A DNA stretch of 64,000 bases, from the NCBI GenBank assembly GCA_013177815.1, contig JABLXM010000003.1:26214-90213 (forward strand), in the 5' to 3' direction. This stretch comes from Anaerolineae bacterium (lineage in GTDB: Bacteria; Chloroflexota; Anaerolineae; Anaerolineales; Anaerolineaceae). Both the position numbers and the translations under genes were made by a program. Each line of letters starts with the position of its first letter. Position 1 is the first letter of the stretch. The notes under the pieces were generated by a model. It worked only from the letters and a program-made list of their open reading frames with translations. It searched no databases and was not told the DNA's origin. Of this stretch, positions 50,757 to 58,190 are shown one piece after another.

Positions 50757-52723
50757 CCGCCACCAACCTCACACCTGCGTTCAAGGAGGGCAGCATGCAG
50801 ACCCATCAAGCGCGCATCCGCTTGCAGCAGGCGCTGCCCACCGGCGAGCCGCCCATCGCCGGGCAGCCAGGGGGCGCCTTCGAGATCCTCGCCATCACCG
50901 CCGGCGAAGGCAACGGCTGGCATTTCCCCGCCGCGGTGCTGCAGGAATCGCTGCCGTTGTGGCAAGGCGCAGAGTGCTTCATCGATCACGCCTGGCGCGG
51001 GCATTCGCTGCGCGACCTGGCGGGCGTGCTGACTGAAGTCCACTACGACCCGCAGGCGCAGGGCATCCAGGCGCACTTGCAGCCCTTCGGTCCCGCCGCC
51101 GCCCTGCTGGAGGAAATGGGGCGCGCCATGTTGAATGCGCCAGTCGCCCCGGCGGTTGGTTTTTCCGCCGATATCTTGTTCAGCGCCGAAGGACAGCGAG
51201 TGGCGCGCATCCTGCGGGTTTTCTCGGTCGACCTGGTGATCGACCCGGCTCGCGGCGGCACCTTCATGCGGGCGCTCAATTCACAGTGGGCGGGCAGCCC
51301 GCCCGCCCTACGAAAGGAGAATACCATGCCACACGAAACGCCCACCCAAAGCCCCGACCCCGGGGCGCTGCAACAGGCGGTCAACGCGGAACTGGAAAGC
51401 GCCCAAAGCCTGCGGCAGCAACTGTGCGCCAGCCTGCTGGAAAGCGCGCTGGCGGTCTCCAACCTGCCGGCGCCCGCCGCCAACCAGGTGCGCCAGCGCT
51501 TCAGCGGGCGAGCCTTCGACCCGGCTGATCTGAACAGCGCCATCGAGGAGACGCGCGACCTGGTGAGCGCCCTGACCGCCGGCGCGGTGGTGCAGGGTCC
51601 CGGGCGCCTCTCCGCCATGCACAGCAGCGAGGAGCAGTTCACCTCCGCCGTGCACGACCTGCTGGGCGCGCCGCGCCCACAGGGGCTGGAAGGCGTGCAG
51701 CCGCACCGCCTGGGCGGCATCCGCGAACTCTATACCCTCATGACCGGCGACATCGAGTTCCGCGGCACGCTCGACCCCCAACGCGCCCTGTTTGCCACCC
51801 CCAACACCAGCGCCAACCTGCCGGGCGTGCTCAAGAACGCCCTCAACAAGCTGGTGCTGCTGCATTGGGAGGAACTGGGGCGCGCCGGCTACCGCTGGTG
51901 GGAGCCGGTGGTGCAGGTGGAGCACTTCAACTCGCTGCAAGCGCTCACCGGCGTGCTGGTGGGCGAGGTGACCGTGCTGCCCACCATCGCCGAGGGCGCC
52001 GCCTACACCGAACTGGAGGTCAGCGATTCGCCCGAGACCGCCGCCTGGACCAAGTACGGCGGCTATATCGGGCTGACGCTGGAGATGTTCGAGCGTGACG
52101 AGACCCACAAACTGCGCCAGTACCCGCGCAAACTGGCGTCCGCCGGCTTGCGTCGCATCTCCAGCCTGGTGAGCGCGGTCTTCACCGCCAACGGCGCGGT
52201 GGGTCCGGTCATGGCGGATACTTACAACGTCTTCGACGCCTCCCATCACGCCAACCTGGGCACCGCCGCGCTCTCCGGCGCAGCCTGGGAAGCCGCCTCG
52301 CAAGCCATCTATGAACAACCCATGGTGGTCGCCGCGGGCGGAGAGGCGCCCGTGCTGGCGCTGGACGCGCGCTACCTGCTGGTGCCGCGCGAGCTGCGCC
52401 TGACCGCCATGCGCATCCTCTACCCCACCTGGGAGCGTGAAGCCAACATCGTCTCGGAGAACTTGCAGCGCGGGCAGTTCGGCGATGTCATCACCGTGCC
52501 CGAATGGAGCGACGCCAACAACTGGGCGGCGGTCGCCGACCCGCGCCTGGCACCGGGCATCATCCTGGCGGAGCGCTTCGGCGTAATGCCGGAAGTCTTC
52601 ATCGCCGATAACGAACTGAACGGCGCGCTCTTCACCAACGACCAGTTGCGCATCAAAGCGCGCCACTGGCTGGCGGTGCTGGTGGCAGACCACCGCCCGC
52701 TCTACAAAGCCAACGTGGCTTGA
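50753..52723 (+). CDS. Prohead protease fused to phage major capsid protein
   Basis: A 656-residue single frame. Residues about 15-175 resemble a prohead (U35/herpes-fold) protease with likely catalytic His79 (CFIDHAW) and Ser138 (VGFSAD). Residues about 192-290 are a scaffold-like Gln/Glu/Ala-rich region, and from about 310 on is a capsid-type domain (GIRELYTLMTGDIEFRGTL, LVPRELRLTAMRIL, HWLAVLVADHRP) similar to Mu gpT-like/HK97-fold coat proteins. Three ATGs carry strong ribosome-binding sites: 50753, 50795 (AAGGAGG) and the internal 51326 (AAAGGAGA). The family assignment of the coat part is from pattern. Confidence 0.8.
   Translation: MTATNLTPAFKEGSMQTHQARIRLQQALPTGEPPIAGQPGGAFEILAITAGEGNGWHFPAAVLQESLPLWQGAECFIDHAWRGHSLRDLAGVLTEVHYDPQAQGIQAHLQPFGPAAALLEEMGRAMLNAPVAPAVGFSADILFSAEGQRVARILRVFSVDLVIDPARGGTFMRALNSQWAGSPPALRKENTMPHETPTQSPDPGALQQAVNAELESAQSLRQQLCASLLESALAVSNLPAPAANQVRQRFSGRAFDPADLNSAIEETRDLVSALTAGAVVQGPGRLSAMHSSEEQFTSAVHDLLGAPRPQGLEGVQPHRLGGIRELYTLMTGDIEFRGTLDPQRALFATPNTSANLPGVLKNALNKLVLLHWEELGRAGYRWWEPVVQVEHFNSLQALTGVLVGEVTVLPTIAEGAAYTELEVSDSPETAAWTKYGGYIGLTLEMFERDETHKLRQYPRKLASAGLRRISSLVSAVFTANGAVGPVMADTYNVFDASHHANLGTAALSGAAWEAASQAIYEQPMVVAAGGEAPVLALDARYLLVPRELRLTAMRILYPTWEREANIVSENLQRGQFGDVITVPEWSDANNWAAVADPRLAPGIILAERFGVMPEVFIADNELNGALFTNDQLRIKARHWLAVLVADHRPLYKANVA
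51313..51328 (+). promoter_or_regulatory. Internal ribosome-binding site and ATG inside the protease-capsid frame
   Basis: AAAGGAGA at 51313-51320 with ATG at 51326, in the same frame as the long gene. Initiation here would give a separate 465-residue scaffold-plus-capsid product ending at 52723, starting MPHETPTQS, exactly at the protease/scaffold junction. Confidence 0.7.
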
Positions 52724-52760
52724 TCGACCCGCATCGAACAACGAGAAAAGGAGAAAAATC

Positions 52761-53132
52761 GTGAACACCCTCTTGACTTCCCGCAAATTCTGGTTCACCG
52801 CCCTGGCGCTGCTGGTGGTGGTGATGCAGGCATTCATCCCCACCTTCGAGATCGATCAGGAGAACGCCGCCGCCCTGTTGGTGGTGATCGTCTCCTACCT
52901 GGTGGGCGTTTCGGTCGACCCCGGACCGGGCGGCTGGCGCGGTGTGCTGCGCTCGCGCAAGTTCTGGAGCGCCGTGGTTGGGCTGCTGATCATCCTGCTG
53001 GATGGCTTCGGTCTGGCGCTGCCCTTCGAACTGACCGCGGAGCAGTTGATCGCATTGGCGGTCACCATCGGCGGCTATATCACCGCGGTCGCGCTGGAAA
53101 AGCCCAAAGGGCTGCCCCAGCCGGCGCGCTGA
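52761..53132 (+). CDS. Holin-like membrane protein with internal duplication
   Basis: A 123-residue protein made of two similar halves, each opening with SRKFW followed by a hydrophobic helix (LTSRKFWFTALALLVVVMQAF and LRSRKFWSAVVGLLIILLDGF) and then a polar stretch plus a second hydrophobic helix (LLVVIVSYLVGVSV and LIALAVTIGGYITAVAL). Four membrane helices are predicted. Phage holins and holin-like LydA/phage_holin proteins have this size and location near a lysin. ATG follows AAAAGGAGAAAA. Confidence 0.6.
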   Translation: MNTLLTSRKFWFTALALLVVVMQAFIPTFEIDQENAAALLVVIVSYLVGVSVDPGPGGWRGVLRSRKFWSAVVGLLIILLDGFGLALPFELTAEQLIALAVTIGGYITAVALEKPKGLPQPAR

Positions 53133-53218
53133 ACCGGCGCCCGCGTTGATCTTGGTGAGCGAAGCGACTCCAAACCATCCCGCGCCTGCCTTCGCTTCGC
53201 TCACCGCCCTGCACAACC

Positions 53219-53290
53219 TGTGGATAACCCGCCGTTTTCTGTGGATAACCCGGCATTCCCTGTTGATAACTGTCGATATTTTCTGGATAA
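53219..53290 (-). repeat. Array of four DnaA-box-like 9-mers at exact 21-bp spacing
   Basis: Read on the minus strand: TTATCCACA at 53219-53227 and 53240-53248 (both perfect), TTATCAACA at 53261-53269 and TTATCCAGA at 53282-53290 (one mismatch each). Starts are 21 bp apart, two helical turns. The array fills the 173-bp gap between the holin-like gene and the next small gene. It could bind DnaA or act as iterons. Confidence 0.75.
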
Positions 53291-53305
53291 AAGTGAGGAA
53301 AACCC

Positions 53306-53506
53306 ATGAACATCTTCGAGATTGCGCGCGGGCTGGCTGGCGAGGGGGTGCTTTCCTGCCGGCGGCGCGCCGATGGCAGCCTGGTCGTCATCAACGCCCG
53401 CGGGCAGAAGGTGATCTACCCCGCCGATGTGGTGGCGGCGCTGGCGGAAAAACTGGCTGCCGTCTCACCCCGGCGCCGCAAAACCGGCAAGCGCGCCGGG
53501 CGCTGA
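53306..53506 (+). CDS. Small basic phage-cassette protein
   Basis: A 66-residue protein, MNIFEIARGLAGEGVLSC then a basic, beta-rich middle (DGSLVVINARGQKVIYPADVV) and an Arg/Lys-rich tail (SPRRRKTGKRAGR). GTGAGG lies ahead of the ATG. It follows the DnaA-box array and is 10 bp before the next gene. Not recognised; the tail suggests nucleic acid contact. Confidence 0.6.
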   Translation: MNIFEIARGLAGEGVLSCRRRADGSLVVINARGQKVIYPADVVAALAEKLAAVSPRRRKTGKRAGR

Positions 53507-53516
53507 GGAGCACGTT

Positions 53517-54023
53517 ATGCCCACCCCCGGAAAGGACTGCGACATCACCCTGGCACACCCGCTGGTCAACGGCGGCGAGCCGGTCGGCTTCATGCTGCAC
53601 CCCGCCAACCAACTGATCGGACCGGAGGTGCGCATCCATCACGAGGTCTACACCGACGCGCTGGCGCAGCACTTCGACGTGCGCCACCTGTGGTTCGACG
53701 TGCTGATCGCCGACGAGTTGTTGGCGCCGGATGGCAGCCGCCTGGCGGGCGCCGCCAGCCAAATGCTGGCGCACCTGACAGCCATCGCTGCCGCGCACAC
53801 CAACATCGCTCTCGATACCCGCCTGGGCGTCATTTCGGGGCTTTCTGCCCTGCAACATGCCCTCATCTATTCCATCCGCCACGACCACACCGTCATCACC
53901 GTGCACCTCACCACCCACTCGGCGAACTTCCAGCCTGCCAACCCTGCCTACTACTTCGCTTCGGTCTGGCAGGCGGCGGATTACAGCGGCGAGATGGATT
54001 GGAATAATTCCTATTGGAGGTAG
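53517..54023 (+). CDS. Uncharacterised phage-cassette protein
   Basis: A 168-residue protein beginning MPTPGKDCDITLAHPLVNGG. The middle is helical (ASQMLAHLTAIAAAHTN) and the C-terminus is aromatic and acidic (YYFASVWQAADYSGEMDW). No family recognised. Position between head genes and a tail-fibre-like gene suggests a structural or completion protein. TGAGGAGCACGTT precedes ATG 53517, and it is 4 bp from the next gene. Confidence 0.65.
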   Translation: MPTPGKDCDITLAHPLVNGGEPVGFMLHPANQLIGPEVRIHHEVYTDALAQHFDVRHLWFDVLIADELLAPDGSRLAGAASQMLAHLTAIAAAHTNIALDTRLGVISGLSALQHALIYSIRHDHTVITVHLTTHSANFQPANPAYYFASVWQAADYSGEMDWNNSYWR

Positions 54024-54027
54024 GAGC

Positions 54028-55341
54028 ATGAACTACCCTTTGTCTTCCGATGTCAGCGCCGGGCAGCCCACCGCCGCCAGCCACTATAACAACCTGCGCG
54101 CCGATGCCCTGCGCCTGGGTCAATCCGCCGGCGATGCGGTCAACCTGGGCGACCTGCTTTCAGATTATCAAAGCCATCTGTCGATCGAATACCTTGCCAC
54201 CAACCGCCTGCGTGTGCCGGCATCCGCCGCCGAGCCAGTGGCGTTGGTGATCGGCGGGGCGCCGCTGCGAGCCACCGCCAATGTGGACCTGCCCGCCGGG
54301 CGATTCTCCGGCGCGCCCGCCACCTGGTACATCTTCGCCGTGCAAACCGCCGGCAGTCACGCCTTCAGCCTGGAGGTCAACACTTCGCCGGAGGGCGCTG
54401 CCAACAAGCGCCTGATCGGTTCGGTCTACTTCGACGGCGATGATCTGATCCAGGACAGCATCCGCACCCGCCAGGCGGCGCATATCGCCGACCTGCTGGC
54501 GCTGGCGTACGCCCAGCGCTGCGATGGTCGCCTGACGTTCGCCAGCGGCGCGCCCGTGCCGGGCACGGATATCACCGCCGCCGGCACGCTGTATTTCACG
54601 CCCTATCACGGCAACCGCGTCAGCCTGTACAACCCGCTCACCGGCTGGGGCTTGCGCACCTTCGACGAACTATCGATCTCGCTCGCCGCCCTCTCCGCTG
54701 GCGAGATGGCAGACGTGTTCATCCATGATGAAGGCGGCGCGCTGGCGCTGCAATTGGAAGCGTGGTCCACCCCCAACGCCCGCGCCGCTGCGCTCACCCG
54801 CCAGGACGGGGTGCTGGTCAAGTCGGGCGCGGCGGGCTGCCGCTACCTGGGCACGCTCTACGCCAACGGCAGCGGCACCGGCGAGGACAGCCAAGCCAAC
54901 CGCCTGCTATGGAACTGCCGCAACCGCGTGGCGCGCAAACTGCTGCGGCAGGAGACGACCGATTCCTGGAGTCACACCGCCGCCACCTGGCGTCCGTTCA
55001 ACAACGATGTCGCCAACCGCTTCATGTTCGTCGCCGGGCTGGTGGAGGACGCCTTCAGCATCAGCGCCGTGGGCATGTCCTCCAACGCATCCTCCACCAA
55101 TCGCTACCTGGGCATCTGCGACAAGGACGGCTCGGATTACGTCCTGCGCCCGGCTGCGCTTTCTGCCATCGGCGCCACCCAGAACCGCATCAGCATGGTC
55201 GCGCAGTGCGTCGACCTGCCGGCGCTGGGTCTGAACACCCTCTACCTGGGCGAATACGGCGCCTCCGGCACCACTTTCTACGGCGATTACAGTGTTCCCG
55301 GTCAGTTGCAATGCGGCGGGAGCGGTCTATGGTACGCCTAG
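54028..55341 (+). CDS. Tail-fibre-like structural protein
   Basis: A 437-residue, Gly/Ala/Thr/Ser-rich, beta-rich protein. MNYPLSSDVSAGQPTAASHYNNLRADALRLG is the kind of N-terminus found in phage tail or fibre proteins that tile a receptor-binding shaft. The rest shows repeated strands (TPYHGNRVSLYNPLTGWGLRTFDELSISLAALSAGEMADVF). GGAGGTAGGAGC precedes ATG 54028. A surface-exposed particle protein is likely, but no enzymatic motif is seen. Confidence 0.6.
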   Translation: MNYPLSSDVSAGQPTAASHYNNLRADALRLGQSAGDAVNLGDLLSDYQSHLSIEYLATNRLRVPASAAEPVALVIGGAPLRATANVDLPAGRFSGAPATWYIFAVQTAGSHAFSLEVNTSPEGAANKRLIGSVYFDGDDLIQDSIRTRQAAHIADLLALAYAQRCDGRLTFASGAPVPGTDITAAGTLYFTPYHGNRVSLYNPLTGWGLRTFDELSISLAALSAGEMADVFIHDEGGALALQLEAWSTPNARAAALTRQDGVLVKSGAAGCRYLGTLYANGSGTGEDSQANRLLWNCRNRVARKLLRQETTDSWSHTAATWRPFNNDVANRFMFVAGLVEDAFSISAVGMSSNASSTNRYLGICDKDGSDYVLRPAALSAIGATQNRISMVAQCVDLPALGLNTLYLGEYGASGTTFYGDYSVPGQLQCGGSGLWYA

Positions 55342-55354
55342 GGGAGGAGGAACG

Positions 55355-56005
55355 ATGAGCGACCTGGCTGAATTCATCACCCGCCTGCGCCAGACCCTGG
55401 GCGACCCGGCTGGCGAACGCTACGGCGAGAGCCTGCTGGCGGAGGCGCTGCGCAAGGCGCTGGCAGGCTACGACCAGGCGGCGCCGCTGGTGCGCATCCA
55501 GGATGTGATCTTCGCCGGCGATGGGCGGCAGCAAGCGCTGGCGGGGCTGGGCGGTCTGCTCAGCCTGCAACAGGTGGTCTATCCATACGTCGACGAAAAC
55601 TCCCCAGCCACCCACGCCTACACCTGGTACTGGCTGGACGGGGTGGCAGTGTTGGACCTGAGCACCCGCGCCGCCCCACGGGCTGGCGAAACGGCGCGGC
55701 TGACCTTCAGCGCCCGCAACACCATCGCCGGGCTGGATGGCGCCGCCGAAACCAGCCTGCCGGCAGAACACGACACCGCCCTGGTGGAGGGCGCCGCGGC
55801 TTTTGCGCAAATGATGCGCGCCCTCAGCATCAACGAAGCCTACAACAACCGCAACACGCAACTGGACCTGTTGGCAGAATCGCGCCGGCGGCTGGAGTCG
55901 TACGAGGAGATGCTGCGCCGCATCGGTCGCCTGGCGTTCACCCCGCCCGGCGCGTTCGCCGCCGGCGGCTGGCGCCTGGACCGCTGGGATGGCATCCGGT
56001 CATAG
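55355..56005 (+). CDS. Head-tail connector/adaptor-like phage protein
   Basis: A 216-residue protein, MSDLAEFITRLRQTLGDPAGERYGESLLAEALRKALAGYDQ, an all-helical start seen in phage adaptor or neck proteins, with a beta middle and a helical end (QLDLLAESRRRLESYEEMLRRIGRL). GGGGAGGAGG precedes ATG 55355. It is the last gene of the cassette; repeats begin directly after it. Classification by position and general pattern only. Confidence 0.55.
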   Translation: MSDLAEFITRLRQTLGDPAGERYGESLLAEALRKALAGYDQAAPLVRIQDVIFAGDGRQQALAGLGGLLSLQQVVYPYVDENSPATHAYTWYWLDGVAVLDLSTRAAPRAGETARLTFSARNTIAGLDGAAETSLPAEHDTALVEGAAAFAQMMRALSINEAYNNRNTQLDLLAESRRRLESYEEMLRRIGRLAFTPPGAFAAGGWRLDRWDGIRS

Positions 56006-56010
56006 ACGCC

Positions 56011-56201
56011 CCGTCATCCTGAGGCTACTGCCCTCCGACATCCTGAGGCTGCGTATCACAATCACCGTCATCCTCAGGCTGCTGCCCCCAGTCATCCTGA
56101 GGCTGCGTATCACAATCACCGTCATCCTGAGGCTGCGTAGCAGCCGAAGGATCTCCCAGGTCGAGGCGGGGAAGCCAGCCCGTCCGTCATTCTGAGGACG
56201 G
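56011..56201. repeat. REP/MITE-like repeat cluster, first part
   Basis: Contains five copies of (C/A)GTCATCCTGAGGCTGC or close variants. A 54-bp unit (CATCCTGAGGCTGCGTATCA...) is tandemly duplicated, starting at 56039 and 56093, and the last copy extends into CGAAGGATCTCCCAGGTCGAGG. It starts right after the last cassette gene. The whole gap 56006-56411 holds only such repeats. Confidence 0.8.
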
Positions 56202-56270
56202 GCTGGCTTCTGAGAATAAGTCAACAACACCCCACACCCCATCATCTTGACGGCTACTGTGCCCCACCTC

Positions 56271-56390
56271 CCGTCATCCTGAGGCTGCGTATCACAATCA
56301 CCGTCATCCTGAGGCTGCGCAGCAGCCGAAGGATCTCCCAGGTCGAGGCGGGGAATATCCTTCGCGCACTGCCCGCCCTCAGAATGACGG
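56271..56390. repeat. Complete REP/MITE-like unit with inverted ends
   Basis: Begins CCGTCATCCTGAGG and ends CCCTCAGAATGACGG, imperfect inverted termini around GCAGCCGAAGGATCTCCCAGG and GGGGAATATCCTTCGCGC. An inner CCGTCATCCTGAGG shows that a second, truncated copy is nested in it. Confidence 0.8.
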
Positions 56391-56411
56391 ATTGGTAAAC
56401 TCCCAAGCGTA

Positions 56412-56699
56412 TCAATCCCAATCCAGACTCAAATCTCTCCACCGGGGATTAGTAGTCGTTATCAATGCAATCTTCTTTTCCCTCCTCCAACCCTTGATCT
56501 GTTTTTCACGAATGATTGCATCTTCTATGGACTCGAATTGCTCAAAATACACCAAATATTTGATGTTATATTTTGCCGTAAAGCCCGGAATCAATTTCTC
56601 CTTATGTTGTTGAACACGTCCATATAGATCTGATGTGACTCCTGTGTATAGGATCTTCGTCCTGCTGGACATGATATAGGTATATCCGCCTTTATTCAT
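56412..56699 (-). CDS. GIY-YIG nuclease-family protein
   Basis: A 95-residue protein with GYTYIMSSRTKILYTGVTSDLYGRVQQHKEK, the GIY-YIG core (Y-x-Y ... Y-T-G-V-T-x-x-L-x-x-R), and the catalytic Glu in IIREKQIKGWRREKK. ATG 56699 is preferred; GTG 56702 adds one residue. It is AT-richer than its neighbours and lies between repeat clusters, which suggests that the repeat region carries it as cargo. Members of this small group (YhbQ-like) have uncertain function. Confidence 0.88.
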   Translation of the reverse strand: MNKGGYTYIMSSRTKILYTGVTSDLYGRVQQHKEKLIPGFTAKYNIKYLVYFEQFESIEDAIIREKQIKGWRREKKIALITTTNPRWRDLSLDWD

Positions 56700-56775
56700 C
56701 ACTGATAATCATATCCGCAATGTCTATAATAGACATAATTGAAACGCGATGCTTAAGACACTTGGCTCTACACAC

Positions 56776-56865
56776 CCGTCATCCTGAGGCTGCGTAGCAG
56801 CCGAAGGATCTCCCAAGCCAAGGCGGGGAATATTCTTTGCGCACCGCCTGCCCTCAGAATAACAG
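56776..56865. repeat. REP/MITE-like unit
   Basis: Same unit as at 56271-56390: CCGTCATCCTGAGGCTGCGT at the left and CCCTCAGAATAACAG at the right, with GCAGCCGAAGGATCTCCCAA inside. Confidence 0.8.
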
Positions 56866-56936
56866 ATAGGCTGGCTGATCAGACGGCAACCAACACCCCA
56901 CACCCTGTCATCTTGACAGCTACTGTGCCCCACCTC

Positions 56937-57025
56937 CCGTCATCCTGAGGCTGCACAGCAGCCGAAGGATCTCCCAGTTTGAGGTGGGGGAAATTCTTCG
57001 CGCACTGCCCATCCTCAGAATGACG
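56937..57025. repeat. REP/MITE-like unit
   Basis: A further copy: left CCGTCATCCTGAGGCTGCAC, right CATCCTCAGAATGACG. The 50 bp before it (56888-56937, CAACACCCCACACCC...) also recur at 56222-56271 and partly at 57053-57072, so longer blocks have been duplicated here. Confidence 0.8.
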
Positions 57026-57115
57026 AATAGGGCTGGCTTCTGAGAATAAGTCAACAACACCCCACACCCCGTCATGGTTGAGGTGGAGGAGATCCTTCGG
57101 GCACCGCGTGCCCTC

Positions 57116-57144
57116 TTGACAAATTAGAACTTTTGTACTATATT
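57116..57144 (+). promoter_or_regulatory. Near-consensus promoter upstream of the site-2 protease gene
   Basis: TTGACA (57116-57121), 17 bp, TATATT (57139-57144), in an AT-rich patch. The next plus-strand gene starts about 400 bp downstream, so the transcript would have a long leader containing two related hairpins. Confidence 0.6.
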
Positions 57145-57221
57145 ATATTAAGGGCTTCCTCCCAAATCCATCCTCACCCTCGCACCTTGACATCCCTCAT
57201 ACCCTCCTGCCGCCCAGGTCT

Positions 57222-57305
57222 ATTCGTTTCATTCGTTCCTTAATCCGGCACCCCGAAACGAATACCGCGAATTGTTTCTCAATACCGGCGCCCCAAAAAC
57301 AATTC
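57222..57305 (+). other. Two tandem related hairpins in a long leader
   Basis: Hairpin 1: ATTCGTTTC (57222-57230) pairs with GAAACGAAT (57255-57263). Hairpin 2: GAATTGTTT (57269-57277) pairs with AAACAATTC (57297-57305). Their loops share CCGGC(A/G)CCCC. The stems differ but stay paired, as in duplicated structured elements. The rest of 57145-57547 shows no gene; a GACCTTC-G-GAAGGTTC hairpin lies near 57350. Confidence 0.45.
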
Positions 57306-57547
57306 CCGCAGCGCGCCACCTCACCAATCCGTCATTCTGAAATGCCAGGACCTTCGGAAGGTTCAAGAGCATTCGCCACCCGTCCCTATGATCTCTCCGC
57401 GCCTCTCCGATCTCTTTGTGAAATCCCCCTTTCCAAAGGAGATCGCCACACCGCCTGCGCTCCTCGCGAAGAAACATAATCCGTGGAAGTGTGAACCTGC
57501 CCAATTACCCCGCATGTTATAATCCCCAACACACCCAACGAGGAAAA

Positions 57548-58189
57548 ATGCTCAATCTCTCCCCCGCCACACTCATCACCCGCATCATCACACTGGTCAT
57601 CGCCTTTTCGGTGCACGAATTCGCCCACGCCTGGAGCGCTACCCAACTCGGCGACGACACCCCGCGCCTGAACGGGCGCCTGACGCTCAACCCGCTGGCG
57701 CACCTGGACGTGATGGGCTCGCTGATGCTGCTGGTGGCGGGCTTCGGCTGGGCAAAGCCGGTGCCGGTCAACGCCTACGCGCTGATGCGGCGCTCGCCCG
57801 CGGGATTGATGCTGGTTTCGCTGGCGGGACCGCTCGCCAATCTGTTGATGGCGATCCTCGCCGCCGTACCGCTGCGCCTGAACCTGTTCCCCGCCAGCTA
57901 TAGCAGCGGGCTGCTGCCCACCCCCTACAGCTTCCTGTTGGAGTTCATGGTCATCAACCTGCTATTGATGCTGTTCAACCTGATCCCACTGGCGCCGTTG
58001 GACGGCGAAAAGGTTGCCACCTACTTCCTGCCCGCCCGCTGGGCGCGCAGTTGGGATAGCATCCGCCCATACAGCCCGCTCATCCTGATGGCGCTGATCT
58101 TCGTGCTGCCGATGGTGGGCGTCGATGTCATCGGCTGGATCATGCGCCCTGCCATGAACAGCCTGATCACCCTGTTGATAGGAGCCTGA
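57548..58189 (+). CDS. Site-2 protease family (M50) membrane metalloprotease
   Basis: A 213-residue integral membrane protein. The zinc-binding HEFAH (HExxH) is at about residues 24-28 inside the first helix, and the third ligand region is LFNLIPLAPLDGEKV (the (N/L)xPLDG motif). GWAKPVPVN is typical of the short FbpC/RseP-like bacterial group. ATG 57548 with CGAGGA upstream is chosen; the longer frame adds 19 residues without a ribosome-binding site. Substrate unknown. It is 1 bp before the next gene. Confidence 0.88.
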   Translation: MLNLSPATLITRIITLVIAFSVHEFAHAWSATQLGDDTPRLNGRLTLNPLAHLDVMGSLMLLVAGFGWAKPVPVNAYALMRRSPAGLMLVSLAGPLANLLMAILAAVPLRLNLFPASYSSGLLPTPYSFLLEFMVINLLLMLFNLIPLAPLDGEKVATYFLPARWARSWDSIRPYSPLILMALIFVLPMVGVDVIGWIMRPAMNSLITLLIGA

Positions 58190-58190
58190 C

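Noticed and set aside
53219-53290. CRISPR array
   Set aside because: Repeat unit is only a 9-mer with 12-bp spacers and a period of 21 bp; no cas genes; fits binding-site array better.
53146-53616. 156-codon plus-strand frame through the DnaA-box array
   Set aside because: Starts at TTG, overlaps two better-supported genes out of frame, and its 7-residue repeats are explained by the 21-bp DNA period.
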